DNA from: Cenococcum geophilum 1.58 | Lineage: Eukaryota > Ascomycota > Dothideomycetes > Gloniales > Gloniaceae | DNA: 64,000 nt | Reading direction: 5' to 3' | Assembly (NCBI GenBank): GCA_001692895.1 | Contig: KV748246.1 | Coordinates: forward strand, 682,970-746,969 | In this document: one piece after another, positions 23,401 to 36,060 of the stretch | Numbering within the stretch: position 1 is the first letter of the stretch | How the letters are laid out: every line of letters begins with the position of its first letter | The notes under the pieces: generated by a model | The model's database searches: none | What the model was told of the DNA's origin: nothing | The model's input: the letters and a program-made list of their open reading frames with translations, nothing else | Program-made: the position numbers and the translations under genes

Positions 23401-25648
23401 TAGGCGGTTATGGTACTTTACTAGTACCTTCGTAGTAGGGTCGGTGTGCTTCTTTAGTGCTAAGGCCTTCTTAATATCAGCTATAGTGACAGCAAAGATC
23501 GTATATTTAGGTTTCTTAGTAAGTTACGCTAACGGAGTAGCTCTAATTATGCGGATATCTAGGGTACTAAGCTCTCTTAGATTATCTATAGTTTCTTATT
23601 TAGGTTTAGGTTTGGTATTAGGTACGGAGTTAGTATTAGATTTAGGTTCGGGTTCTTTAAGAATCCTTTTTATAGTTAAATACCAGTCCTTCTAATATCT
23701 TTATATAGTAAGCTTAAGCTTCTGCCTATCTTTAGGTAGTATAGTGCTTAGGGCTAATTTATAGAGTTTAGTAGAATTCCTAGATCCTTAATGGATATTA
23801 GTGGAAATCTTACGCTAGTGGAATTCGGTAAAATTCCTAGGTTGGTGGAATCTGGTAGATTCCTTAGGCGTAGGGTAGACATTAGTGGAAATCTTAGGCT
23901 AGTAGATCTTAGCGGATTCCCTAGATTTTAGTTTAGGGTTAAGGTAGTACGTTATATAACACTTCTGCTTATAATAAGAGGCGGTAAATAGAAGCTTAAA
24001 GTTATTCCAATTAATGGTTACCTTATATAGCTTTATTTAGGGTTATTTAAAGATTACTAGGTAATCTAGGGTAGTAATAAAAAGCTTAATTAGTTCTTTG
24101 TAGTTTAGGTATTAAAGTCTTAGGGCTACTATATAGGTAATACGGCCTAAGATGGTGCGTTTACTATTAAATCCAAATACGTTAATATGCCGGTTAAGGG
24201 GGATTAAGGTAAAACCATTATCTTACGCAAAGATTCTATTAATAAATCCTATGCCGCTAGCTCCTATATTAATTAGGATTCAAGCGTTAGCCTTTTAACT
24301 ATTCTTCTAAAGGCGGTAGTTAATAGTTATGCTATAGTCCTAAGAGTCGGAGTTCGTAACGTTAAATGCGTTTAATAAGATTCTATAGCAGAGCTGTTCT
24401 GGAGAGCAACTTAGCTCTAGGACCTTCCTTTTAGAGGTAATTAGGGCAGGGTTCTTATAGGACGTTGGTTGGAGCTTCGTCCTTATAAGTAGTGCTTACT
24501 AGATATAGGGCTAAAACTAGATAAAGATCGGGGATGGTAACTGGAAGATCGATATAGTGAACGGCTGCTAGTACTAGCCGTTTGTAAATCATTTTAGGGC
24601 ATAGGGACGGAGTAGTAGTTTAAGAGGTAGGAGCCGCTTCTATATTTAAAGCAGAGGCCTAGCTTAATGCGTTGTTCTTATTTAGAGGACCCTAATAGGG
24701 CATATCCTAGGGTCCTAGTGTTAATATCTATGGCGTTAGGGTGCTTAGGTTAAGACAATAACTTAATAGGCATTCGTGGGGTTATTATATTATACTAATA
24801 AACGGGCTTTAGTATAAGGCGTAGTATATCATTATACCATTTATTAATAACATTTACGTAGGCGTTAAGAGTTTCTAGGAGGTCTACGCCTATTAGGGAG
24901 GTTTTTAGTTTAGGGCTTAGGGATTTAACAAGGCTATTAATTAGTGCGGAGTCATTCTAGCCTATTTCCTTTGCGTAGCGGTTGAATTTAGAGAAGTATA
25001 CTAGGAAACTTTTCTTTTTTTAAGTTATTTAGTTTATCTTTCTTTAAGCGGTAGCTTAGCGGTTCGGGTTACTGTATATAGCTTTAAGAAGTATAACTAG
25101 GCTTTATACTAAGTTTGGTTAAAGAGGTTTAATAAGGTCAGCTGCGTCTCCTTTTAGTCGACTTAGGGCGTAATAGAGTCGGTTAGCTTTAGTTAGGTAG
25201 CAGTCAGCATTACTAGTTAGCTTATTCTTAAGCCGGCTTAAAAATAACTAAAGCTCTTATTGTTTACTGGTAAATACTAGGGGGTCTAGTAGTTTCTCGG
25301 ATTGTTTTAGTGCGGTAGTTGGCTCTATAGGGTAAGTAACTACTACTAATTTAGGGCTTATATTCCGCGTGTTTATCTCTAGAGATAGCGTTTGGTCTTA
25401 GGGCCTTAATATAGGCATCTTAAGAATGCGGACTTCTTCTTAAAGTGCTTTAATCAATTATTATTATCGTACTTCTTATTCGGCTTGCTATTAAGTTAAA
25501 GTAGCTTAGTGCTATATAAGGGCGTCTATAAAGGACTTCTATATACCTACTAATTGTTCTCAGAGTGCGGCTATAATAGCGTCGGCCGTTGTGGGGGCTT
25601 TAGGGTCGTTCTGCATTTTCGGAGGGTGGTATAAGTTTTTAACGCAAC
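20430..25648 (-). pseudogene. G2 unit 2 gag-pol remnant
   Basis: Collinear with unit 1 at an offset of about 5.6 kb and differing mostly by transitions. The RT box at 22838-22875 reads YINNILIY, both acidic residues lost. The integrase zinc region and core lie at about 21420-21660. Ambiguous bases (N) at 20878-20915 mark an assembly problem where the two units are hard to separate. Many stops. Confidence 0.85.
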
Positions 25649-25652
25649 GTAG

Positions 25653-26022
25653 TGTCACAGAGTAAGCACAAGCGGTAATAATATATAGCGAAGTAGGTAT
25701 TATTAAGCTATATATATAAACTGCGTAATAAAGTTAAGACGTTATATAAGGAAAGAAGGTAGGGAAATAGAAAGAAAGGGCATATATTGTTAACTTGGTT
25801 GCTTAGTTAATACATACATAGGCAGAATAGGGTTTAGGTCGTAGTCCTAGCAGAATTTAGTAGAATTTAGTAAAACTTAGCAGAATATGGCAGAATGCCA
25901 TAGATTGCCGTTAGATTGCTATTAGATTGCTATCAGATTGCCATTTCGCGGTTAGTCTCTAATTGCTAAGTCGGTAGAAATAGGTAAACGTATGTAAGGT
26001 GTTACGGGGGTGTCCCGTGACA
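25653..26022 (-). repeat. G2 LTR3 (370 bp)
   Basis: Starts tgtcacag and ends cccgtgaca, the least altered of the three, showing perfect 6 bp inverted ends. Followed by target duplication ttaac. Confidence 0.9.
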
Positions 26023-26027
26023 TTAAC

Positions 26028-27150
26028 CCTCTACGCGGTAAGGTAAGAATGGTAGAGCTATTATACGGTCCTCCGTAGGCGCTTAAAACGGTAATATGCC
26101 TTAATTAACAAATGTTTAAATTGCTCCTTAACCGGCTTATTAGCGACTATAAATTATATGTATAAGAAGGTATATCGGCAAAGTAGAAGCTAATAATGTT
26201 TATAGCTAGATATGGGGGTAGGTTAACTAGAAAGTTCGTAGCGTAGGAGTTTTAGTACTTAACGTCTACAATAAGCCTATTAGTAGGTAATATTTAGTAG
26301 GTAATAAGACGCTATAACTAACCTTTATTAGCGCCTTTTATAAGGTTCTTAATGCTCTATATAAGCTGTATAAGGATATTATTAAGCTACTACCCAATTA
26401 AACGCCTAAATAGGTAGAATCTAACGATAAAATATAGCCCTTTTTTATAAATTATATCGGCGCACTTAATAGCTTATATATACTAATATTAGTTCCTAAA
26501 GCTTAGCAACTAGTATAGCGTAATAGAAAAGGCTAAATCTTACAGAATGTATTTACGGCGTGTGATTTTAATATAAACTTTATATTAATTATACCTAAAT
26601 AGGAAGGCTCTGCACATAACAGCCGCGTGTTTACTTTTATAAAGGATAGTAGCTTTTATATACCTCCGGGTTGCTATTATTTAGTAAACACTAGCTACGC
26701 TACGGATAATCCTATAGTGCTTATTCCATATTAAAAGGTGCGATATTATCTAAAGGAATAGGTAAAGATAAATAAAAGGCTAAAGAATAAAAAAGAACTG
26801 TTTAACTTACGCCACGCTTCCTTAAGGAATGTAATTAAACAAGCATTTGGTATCTTAAAGGCCCGCTTTACTATACTTAATAAGGGCCGTAAGGGCTATA
26901 GCTTAAAGACTTAGGTTAAGATTGTATGGGCGTTAACGGCGATTTATAACTTTATAAATATAAACGGCTAGGACCTAAATAAGGAGGACTTTGGCTATAT
27001 AAGTGAGGAGGATTTAGATATTAATTAATTTATAATTCTATATAGAATAGATAAGCAGAGAATAAGCTAGCGGTAGGAGGATATAGCGGAGGTAATATAG
27101 AAGCAGTATCTAGAGATTCTAAATATAAAAGGTGTTAATATTTAATAAAT
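26028..27150 (+). pseudogene. PIF-Harbinger transposase remnant (main part)
   Basis: Translated through stops, this shows the C-terminal half of a DDE_Tnp_4 nuclease. A SAHNSRVF-like stretch is at about 26605, PPGCYYL at about 26665-26690, YATDNP at about 26698, then LRHASLRNVIKQAFGILKARF (about 26810-26870), the most diagnostic part, and VWALTAIYNFI at about 26930. The N-terminal codons (ATG at 14428, MASASNLL) lie left of the G2 array; joining 14453 to 26028 keeps the reading frame once one copy of the ttaac duplication is removed. This is a nuclear enzyme that cuts at TIRs with a Myb-like partner. Inactivated by stops at former CAA/CAG/TGG codons. Confidence 0.8.
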
Positions 27151-27243
27151 AAGTAATAAAAATAGAGGTGGAAGTTTTTAAATTAGTAAGCAGTAGAAAT
27201 AATTAATCTATAGACGGAGTATCTGAAGCAGTAAAATAACGTA

Positions 27244-27579
27244 TCCCTTGCACCGATATCGTCCTTAGAGGTGTGGCTCGTGCACGCGATTAAAGAACAT
27301 TGACTTCCTCGCGTCAAGTCGTAAATAGATAACTTTATCAATTAAATACACCACTAAAATGGTGCGCAATTATATATCCAATAACACTAATCTTGTGCAG
27401 CCCACTTAATATACTGTTTTCAAAAATTGGGTCGTAAAGAGCCACTGCTTTAGGCTCTAGCACTTCCTCCTTTCGAGAGCTCTTGTGGTGCGGCAGAATA
27501 ACTTACCGCCCGTGTATACACCTCATTAATTGGTGCGCACGGGCCACAGCTCTAAGGACGCAGTTATCGGTGTAAGGGA
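27244..27579. mobile_element. TA-flanked MITE (family M4, 336 bp), little affected by RIP
   Basis: Ends are inverted over about 45 bp: TCCCTTGCACCGATA... on the left and ...TATCGGTGTAAGGGA on the right, continuing through GTCCTTAGAG and a cgtgcac/gtgcgcacg block. The dinucleotide TA flanks both ends (27242-27243, 27580-27581), as for Tc1/mariner-type elements. The interior has near-normal CpA/TpG content and no ORF. It sits between the convergent Harbinger genes. Confidence 0.75.
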
Positions 27580-28110
27580 TAATACTACTAATAAAAAAGT
27601 CGTAATAGATAATTTAATTATAGCTTAATTATATTGCTAGCTTTCTTATCTAATTAAGCTAATTTCCTTAAGCCTTTTATCTACCATTAACCTCTACTAC
27701 TTTGTTAATTAACACCGGCTACTTAATATACATAGGATTTGGCCGTATATTAGCTATTAGTTAATCTATATACCTATTTTAAGCATCGCCGCTAAGAGAA
27801 TTAAAGATATAGGTCCTACTTTTTACTTTAAACGCTTTTAGAACAAGCTACTAATTAGCGGTAGTAAGATACCTAAAGTCCTAAATAAAGCTACATACAG
27901 CCCTCTCTATTAGCGAGCTTTTTAATACTAATAGCGTCGTCTCTAAGGTACTAAAAACCGCCGTTACTTTACTAATACTCTCGCTTAAAGCCTCTGACCC
28001 TTTTACTGTCCTTAATAAACGGCTTTAATTAGCAGCTTTGGCTACGTTCTTCGTCAACCGCCGTACTATATTAAGGTCCTTTACTTTCTAGATATTTTAA
28101 GGCTTTTTTT

Positions 28111-28534
28111 TATAACAGAACCTTATAGCAAGTACTACGGTGGGCTCGTTAATGGGCTAGGTGTGTAGGTAAAGTAAGTTAAAGTTAATAAAGTAATAAT
28201 AACTAGTGGAGTGGTTGCCTAATAGATTAATTCTAATTATATTCTAAGAATTACTATAAGGAAGAAACTATCTAGGTAGGAACTAAGGGTCCTTAAATAT
28301 ACAACCGTACTTCTATAAAATCCTGCTTATACGTAATATACGTATATTTTATCTACTCTATTATAGATTATATAGATTATATAGATTATATAAATCACCC
28401 TATATAACCTTAGTTACTATTCCTCGTTATATAGCTCTATCGGCTCTATCTTAGACCGTACCTAAATTAACCAACTAGCTTCTTCTAACTCTTCCCTAAG
28501 TAGTTATAATATTATACTTAAAGTGTCTATAATA
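28111..28534 (-). repeat. 3' LTR of G1 copy B (424 bp)
   Basis: Starts tataacagaacc and ends gtctataata. Contains three GATTATATA units near 28365-28395. Confidence 0.92.
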
Positions 28535-29299
28535 CCATTTCCCTCCTTTTTATCTTTGTTCTTAAAGATTCTAAATATCTCTAAGTTATTTACTAGAGGT
28601 ATAATATCCATCTAATTAATTTAGTTAATATTATTACTCATTATACCTAAAGTAATTTCTTCTTCCTTAACTGTCCGTCGTACTCGCACTATTACTACGA
28701 TATTGTCTCTTAGTGAGATTATACTATCTCTATATTCTCGCTATTTAAAAGAGGGGTTAGTTTATATTGCGTTAGCGAACCCATCTTCGCGATAACCGTT
28801 CTTTTATTTAAAGTGCACTAAAGCGAATATTTATTCGTCCTATAATATTTACTCCGTCTCTAATACTAAATATATATAACCTATTACTCTTAATAGTCGT
28901 CTAGTTCCCTAATTAATTTATCTTAGGGTTTTATATTTAATCTGCTGCTATACAGCTAGATAATAAACTATCTATTACTCTAGCGGAACTGCGCCGTTTT
29001 TAGGACGCTAAATAGGAGGCTGCTAATGCTTAGTAAAGGGCCCTTAAATCTTATCTGGTAGCGTCCACTTAACTAATTTATCTTAAGAAGGTCTATAAGA
29101 AGGTCCGTTTTAAGGAGTAGAAGCTAGTAAAATAGGGTTTATAGAAACTTGGTAATAAGAGAACCGACTTTTTTCTAACTAAGAAGGAAATAGATCTAAG
29201 TAGTTCGGCAACTACTCTTTTTAGGTCCCCCTTAGGTGACTTATTTTTTAGTAATCCTTTTTTATTAATACTACCTAACCTAATCTCTTTTAATACTTC

Positions 29300-32200
29300 T
29301 ATACCTTTCCTATAGCGTTCTTTAAATTCTTTAGTAGTTCCTAGGTAGTCTTAATATAGCCTATCTACTTAACCTTATACTATATTTTATCGTTAATATC
29401 CTCGTAATTAACAATCTTTAAAACTTGCTATTTATCTTCCTCTTATTCTCTATATGTGTCTACTTTATAAACTAGTAGCTTAATATTTCTATATACTGGC
29501 TCTAGCATTATAATATACTGTATAGAGTAGATCTTTATTTTGGCTAGTAGGTCTAACTTAAATATAACTAGTAAAATCCTCTATATAATTTTAAAAGGTC
29601 CTAGTCTAATATAGTCTAACTTCTTGCTTAGTTATTAACTCTTAAAAATTTTGTATAGTAGCCATACTTTATCTCCTTCTTTAAGATCTAGTCCCTTAGA
29701 TCTCTTAGCATTATAGTACTTTTTTATTCTCTCTTATACTTTATTTACTAATTCTATAAGGTTTATATAAAGATTTATTAACGTCTTTATTTTTTCTTTA
29801 GCTATACTAATCGTTTTCTTTACTTATTGTGGTAATAATAATATCCTTAGCTTATATCCGTAATTTGCCTTAAATAGTAATATGCCTATTTCTTCTTAAG
29901 GTGTTATATTATATGCAAACTATATAATTAGTAGTAATAATACCTAATTATTCTGTGCGTAATTAATATAATATCTTAGATACTGCTCTAGTGTTTAATT
30001 TAATCTTTCTATCTAGCTGTTTGTCTGCAGATAATATATGGTAAAAGTTACTGCTCTAACTCCTTATTCCGCTAAGAATACCTTTTAAAATACTGCTATA
30101 AATCTTAGATCTCTATCTAATATAATTTTATTTAGTGCTCTATACCTTATAAATACTTCCTTAATATAGATTCTAGTGATATCTTCTACTGATATTATTT
30201 TTATATATGCTATAAAGTATCCCTACTTTGTAAGCTTATCTACTATTACTAAAATTGTATTATAATCTTATCCGGTAATAGGATCTCTTAACTTTAGCAA
30301 CTTAATAATAAAGTCCTATAATATAACCTCCTATAGTCTTTTTGGTCTTTTAATAGGTTATAGCCCTCTATATAGCTTATGCCTTATTAGTTTATTCCTT
30401 TAGTAATTTAAATATTTCCTTATAACTTTCCGTACTAATCCCTAAATTCCATTAATAATATACTTCTTTTAAAGTCTTAACACTAAGCCCGTGGCTCTAT
30501 TATATCCCTAAGTTATTCCCTTATAGAAATCTTTTATAAAATGCTCTACTATGCTTTTTAGGATGTATTTAGCTTTTTAATTCTTATATATATTTGTCTA
30601 TAGATCTTTTAATTATACTTCTAGAATTCTTTATGCCTAAAAGCTCTTTAGTATCTTATAAACTCTTTCTAGTTCCTTATCTTCCTAAATCGCTGCGATT
30701 TTTAGATAATTGTACCTAATTAATCCGTCTATGTCTTTTTGCAGTAAAGCCCCTAATGGCTTTTTATTATTTTATAGTTTAGCTTTCCGACTTAGAGTAT
30801 CTGCTTATGTATTATCTGTACCCTTAGTATACTAAATCTTAAAATGGTATTCTGTAAGCATCTCTACCTATTTAACCTATCTTTAGTTAAGTTCCTTCGT
30901 TGTTAGGAATTCTATTAGGTTCTTATAATCTATTTTAATTATAAATAGTTTCTCTATACCTTATAAGAATGCTCTCTATTTTTTTAATACTATAACTATA
31001 CCTAATAACTCCTTATTATAGATGTTATAGTTTAACTCTAATAGTATTATCTTTTAACTGTAATATGCTATTAGGTGCTATCTATCTTAATATTTCTATA
31101 TAAAGTATGCCCCTAGTATATAGTCTAATATATCTATTTCTATAACCGTCTTTAATCCTAGTTAATAGATTTTAAGAACTAGCTTCTGGGTAAACAACTC
31201 TTTAACCTTTTTAAATAATTTTTGCTATTCCTCTCCCTATACCTATAGTTCTTCTTTCTTTGTTAACCGCGTAAATAGCTTAATATTCTTTAACCACTGC
31301 GCTATAAACCTTCTGTAGTAATTATAAAACCCTAAAAATAATCTTAACTATATAATGTTTTCTAGTTTTTACTAATTTACTATAGCCTTAATCTTCTTTA
31401 GATCTATACTAAGTTAGCCTAGTTTAATAATAAATTTAATAAAATCAGTCTTCCTAGTAAAGAACTCGCATTTCTTAATTACTACTAGCATTTATTCTTC
31501 CTATAGTCTCTTTAAGACCCATTTAACGTGTTTCCTATGCTCTTTCTTACTTATTAAGTAGATAATAATATTGTTAAGGTATACTATAATAAATTTATCT
31601 AAGTGTTCTCCTAATATATTATTAATACGCTTTTAGAAAGTTACTAGTGCGTTTATAAGCCTAAATTGTATAACTAATGGTTTATATAGTCCTTCCTTTA
31701 ACCTAAAGGCTGCCTTTTATTCGTTGCCTTTCTTAATCCTAATTTAATGGTACGCCTATCTTAGATTTATCTTTATAAAGATTTACGCGTTGCCTATTCT
31801 ATCTTAGATTTCGCTAATTAAGGATAAAGGATACCTATTCTTTCTAATAATGCTATTTAACTGTCTATAGTTAATATATAGCCTTAGTTTGCCATTTTTC
31901 TTTAGTATAAACAGTACTGGATAACCCGCTAATAACTATAATAGTTTAATGTATTTCTTTTATAAATTTTCTTAGATAAACTCTTTTAGTGCTCTACCTT
32001 CTTCTTCGGTAAGCTTATAGATTGGAAAAAACCTTAGACTTATTTCTAGTTTTAACTCTATCTTATAATCTTATACTATATACTTTAATAGCTTCTTACT
32101 TTTTAGTGACTATAGTTTCTTGCTATACTTATAGTATTTCTTTAGTATGTGACTTAGTCCTTTCTCTATTTCTTTATAGGTTGCCCCTACTTAGTACTAT

Positions 32201-32600
32201 ATTAACTTAGCTTATTATCGCATCTTATATTATTAAGTATCTCTAATATTAACTTAACCTATAATCTAATTAATCTTTAGATTGTATTTCTGTAACTAAG
32301 GCATTCCTAGTATTGCCTTATTATTCCCTAATAGTAATATATTAAAAGACATCTCGATCTGTCTCCCTTTAATGGTTAACTAAATAGGTCCTATTTTAAG
32401 ATTAATAATACCTCCTCCGTAAGCTATTAGATCTCCTAAAATTGTCACTAATAGATAAGGATATTCCTTTTTCCTATGTGGTAATTCTATTCTTTTAACT
32501 GTTATTAGTAAGATATAGTTCCTTATTACTCTATCTATTAATACTTTAAGCTGTTAATCTTGCTATTTAACTTATAAATTTAGGTATTATTTTTAAATTC
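29300..32600 (-). pseudogene. G1 copy B pol remnant (RT, RNase H, integrase)
   Basis: Minus strand. The RT box at about 31560-31600 reads IIVYLNNIIIYL (YLDD to YLNN). The RT/RNase H junction is at about 31280-31480, and RNase H at 30600-31000. The integrase N-terminal zinc region is at about 30380-30470, and the core at about 29860-30330 with ILVIVDKLTK, LDRDLRF and a later NYTPQ-type end near 29900. This is the usual Ty3/gypsy order with integrase last. The 0.7 kb between integrase and the polypurine tract (28560-29270) looks coding-like on minus but I recognise no domain there. Confidence 0.83.
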
Positions 32601-32999
32601 CTTTAAGGGTCTAAGGCTCTACTACTGGCTCCCTTTAGTCCTATAGGCCTCTACTTTTCCTAACTATTAGCTGCTTAATCCTATTTATACTTAGTCCATC
32701 TTTAGCTAATACTTAGTTTGCTTTTTATCTTTAATATACTTTAAACACGTGTTCTCTAGGCATTCCTACTACTATTATCTGTCTAGGCATTCTTTTATAA
32801 GGAATCTTCCTAGCTAAAGTATTAAGTCTCCTAACTTCTAAACTTCTACTAGATGCTAGCTATATATATACTTAGCATTTCGGTATTTTTGCTTCTTAGT
32901 TATTTAATATATTCTTATAGGATATTTTTAATGCTTGTCTTTTAGTGCTCTGTGTATATTATATATATTGTCTATATATATAATCTACGATAGTATATA

Positions 33000-35600
33000 A
33001 TATGCTTAGTGCTTTAGGTTAACTCTTGGTTCGTCTTTATCCTTAAGTTTAAACCTCTATTATATTGATCTAAACGTTATAACTTTATTTATAGGTACTA
33101 AGATACGTCTCTTGCTTCTTTAGTCCTCTAAATATTCCTCTAGATCCTTTAATATTATAATTAAGGCTCCTTTAATGTAACTTATTGCCTTTTCTATAAT
33201 TAGGTGGTCCTAAATAACTTTCTCGTCTAACTATATATAGAAATCTTCCCACTTATTATTATGCCTTTGCCTATATCACTTTTAGTATAGCTGCTAGAGT
33301 ATATACAGCTCGTCTGTAAGGAAGTATCTTCTTATTACTGCGTTATAATAGCCTTTTATATGTCGTTCTTTAAACCTAGTTAGAATCCCTAGATCCTCTT
33401 TATTTTCCAATTTAGTAAGCCACTTAGCTCTTAGTATGCCTACTTTAGGCCTATTAGTAATTCTTTATATAGGTGCTCTGTCCCTTATACGTCCTAATAT
33501 ACTAAATCTCTTATCTAGTTTCTATTCTTGCTATAAGGTAATTCTTGCTCTAAATTCCTCTATAGTTTCTTTCCTTTTATATCTTATAAGTGGATTCTTA
33601 AAGTCTTCTTGCTTTTTAATCTTAATATTAACTTTTTAATCTTTAGGCTAAACACTGTATTCCCCTAGTAAGTCCTCTAAGTTTATATATCTATCTCCTA
33701 ATCTAGTTACTATTTATACCGCAGATTCTCTAATCTAGTTAATAGTCCTTATTTATGTCTTAAAGTCTTAGTTCTATAGGATTCTTAATTCTAAGCTTGC
33801 TTCTAACTTAAGCTTTACTTTTACCTTAGTCTAACTAGGCTTATTAGGTGTTCTCATCTCGTCTTAAGAGTCTTAAATCTTACTTATTTTATCTTAAGAG
33901 TCTTATACCTATAGGAAACTCTGTTTTAAGCTTATTTGTATATCTTTAAACTAAGCTACTGCCCTACTCTATTAGTTTCTGTCCGTTATAGGTCCTTAGG
34001 TCTACCTTATCTTATCTTAAGAATCTTAGTTGTCTTTTATCTCGCTATAAGAATCTTAAGCCTTTAGCTTCTTGCCTTTATTAAGTGCTAAAGTGGTTTA
34101 CTGCCTTACTTTTCTTATGTTTTATAAAGCGATAGATATTATATCTAGTGGGGTCTTAATCCCTACTAATGTTCCCTATTCTGTAGTGGAATTATCCTCT
34201 ACCTCTATTATAACATCTCTAAGGTTTACGTGCTCTTAGTAAGCCGCCTTTATCGCCTTATTATTATAGAATGTTTCGCCTTTATTAAATTTATTATCCT
34301 TAATATCCGATCTATAAACTAGTTTATTAGTTTCTCTATACTTTATAGATTTTAGCTTCTATGGCTAATAGCTTACGCCGTACTTAGCGTCCTTATAAAT
34401 TTAGTATGTGTTATTATAATAAAACGTAAAGCTTTAGATTAAATATTCTTTTATTCCTTGCAGTATACTATTATCCCTCTATACGTATGTGTCTTCTACT
34501 ATTAGTTTTATTCCCTTTATTATATAGTAACTCTAACTATTTTTATAATCCCTTATAAAATAACCCTGTTTTCCGCAATTTATATAAGCTCCATTTTTAA
34601 ACTATTAACTTTGCTGTAGAGTCTGCCTAAACGTCTTCTGCTACTAAGATCCCTAGTTTAGCCTTTACTCCTTAGTCCTATAATTACTAAATCCTTAATC
34701 TTTAGGTTTTTATAGTTTCTTACTCTATCTCTTATAGGCTTCTTTAGTACCACTTAGGTCTATTAGCTCTACACTATACTATAGTTTTTAACTTAGCTTT
34801 AGTTAATATGTACTCTGCGCCTTATATAACTATAGAACTCTATTCTAACCTCTCTTGGCCTGTTCCCTTTAGTAGATCTAATTATTAATCTTAATTGCTT
34901 AATCTATTAAATCCCTTAGGGTGTCCGTATCTTCTATTAGGATAATCACGTTCTAGACTTTAGCCTTAAGTCCCTATTTATACTGTGCTATAAGCGCCTT
35001 ATTATTCTACTCTACTTACATTGCTAGTGTTTAGAACTATATTATGTACTTAATTGCTAAGGTTTGTTATATAATGTCTTAGAGTTTTTTTCCCGCTATA
35101 GTTACCGCCTCTAGGTCTCTAAACATTTGTATAAGTTGCTCTGTAAACCCCTCCTAGCTTAAGAATATAAATTATACCTCTTAGTTGGTAGTTATTATTC
35201 CGTTTACCTATATTTCCATAAGGTAAGGCTTAAACTATTTAAGTGCTCTTCCTAATAGGAATAGTCCTGTATAGGCTATTCGATTTATAGGTGTTAGTAG
35301 CTTTACCCCTTTCTACGTAACTTTAAAGTGCATTTACGTAAGGAATTCTTTAAGCTTTAATCCTTCTCCTAAGAATTTTTTAATTAATAGTAGCTTAACC
35401 CTTACTGCTCCTATCTTATTAACCCTTTCTTCTAGCGCCGTATTGTTTATTATTAACTAGTTAATTACCTCTTATAACTGTTTAACTGTCATAGGTTGTT
35501 ATAAGTTAGTGTCCGCTATACTAGTGTCTCCTCTTAACCTTAAAGTAGTTGCCGCTGTTAATGGCGTTATGGTAGCTGCTTTTGGTGGTATATTATTTAA
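33000..35600 (-). pseudogene. G1 copy B gag remnant
   Basis: Minus strand counterpart of 5000-7640. The zinc knuckle remnant is at about 34545-34605 and the acidic/Ser repeats from tcttaagagtctta units at 33860-34060. No long ORF survives; hydrophobic + strand frames such as 33436-33639 are antisense artefacts. Confidence 0.7.
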
Positions 35601-35636
35601 CTTTCTGCACTTATTACTGTAACTAGGTAGTAATTG

Positions 35637-36060
35637 TATAATGGAACCTTATAGCAAGTACTATAGTAGGCTTGTTAATAGGCTAGGTGTATAGGTAANG
35701 TAANTTAAAGTTAATAANGTAATAATAACTAGTGGAGTGGTTGCCTAATAGATTAACTCTAATTATATTCTAAGAATTACTATAAGAAAGGAACTATCTA
35801 GGTAGGGACTAAGGGTCCTTAAATATATAACCGTACTCCTATGAAATCCTTCTCATACGTAATGTACATATACTTTATCTATTCTATTACGGATTATATA
35901 GATCGTATAGATTATACAGATTACCCTATATAACCTTAGTTACTATTCCTCGTTACATAGCTCTATTGGCTCTATTCTAGACCGTGCCTAAATTAACTAA
36001 CTAGCTTTTTCCGACTCTTCCCTAAGTAGTCGTAATATTGTACTTAAAGTGTCCGTAACA
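35637..36060 (-). repeat. 5' LTR of G1 copy B (424 bp)
   Basis: Starts tataatggaacc and ends gtccgtaaca; same length as its partner at 28111-28534. No clear tRNA primer-binding match could be recognised in the adjacent ctaggtagtaattg, which is itself RIPed. Confidence 0.92.

Larger units (their letters stand above)
14454..26022 (-). mobile_element. Tandem Ty3/gypsy array family G2: LTR-internal-LTR-internal-LTR
   Basis: Three 370 bp LTRs separate two internal regions of about 5.23 kb. The whole 11.6 kb block is flanked by one 5 bp duplication, ttaac (14449-14453 and 26023-26027), so it behaves as a single insertion. Both units read on the minus strand. A purine-rich tract (read on minus as aaagggggggtac) abuts LTR1 and LTR2 on their internal side. 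Integrase, RT and Gag-side sequence follow in Ty3/gypsy order. The array lies within the 5' end of the Harbinger transposase frame. Both units carry many stops. Confidence 0.9.
28111..36060 (-). mobile_element. Ty3/gypsy family G1, copy B (complete, 7,950 bp)
   Basis: Two 424 bp LTRs and a flanking 5 bp duplication, ttttt (28106-28110 and 36061-36065), define the element. Directly inside the left (3') LTR lies the polypurine tract, read on minus as aaaaaggagggaaa. Order on the minus strand is gag, protease, RT, RNase H, integrase. It disrupts the Myb/SANT-like ORF of the Harbinger element. Ns at 35699-35717. All ORFs are broken. Confidence 0.93.
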
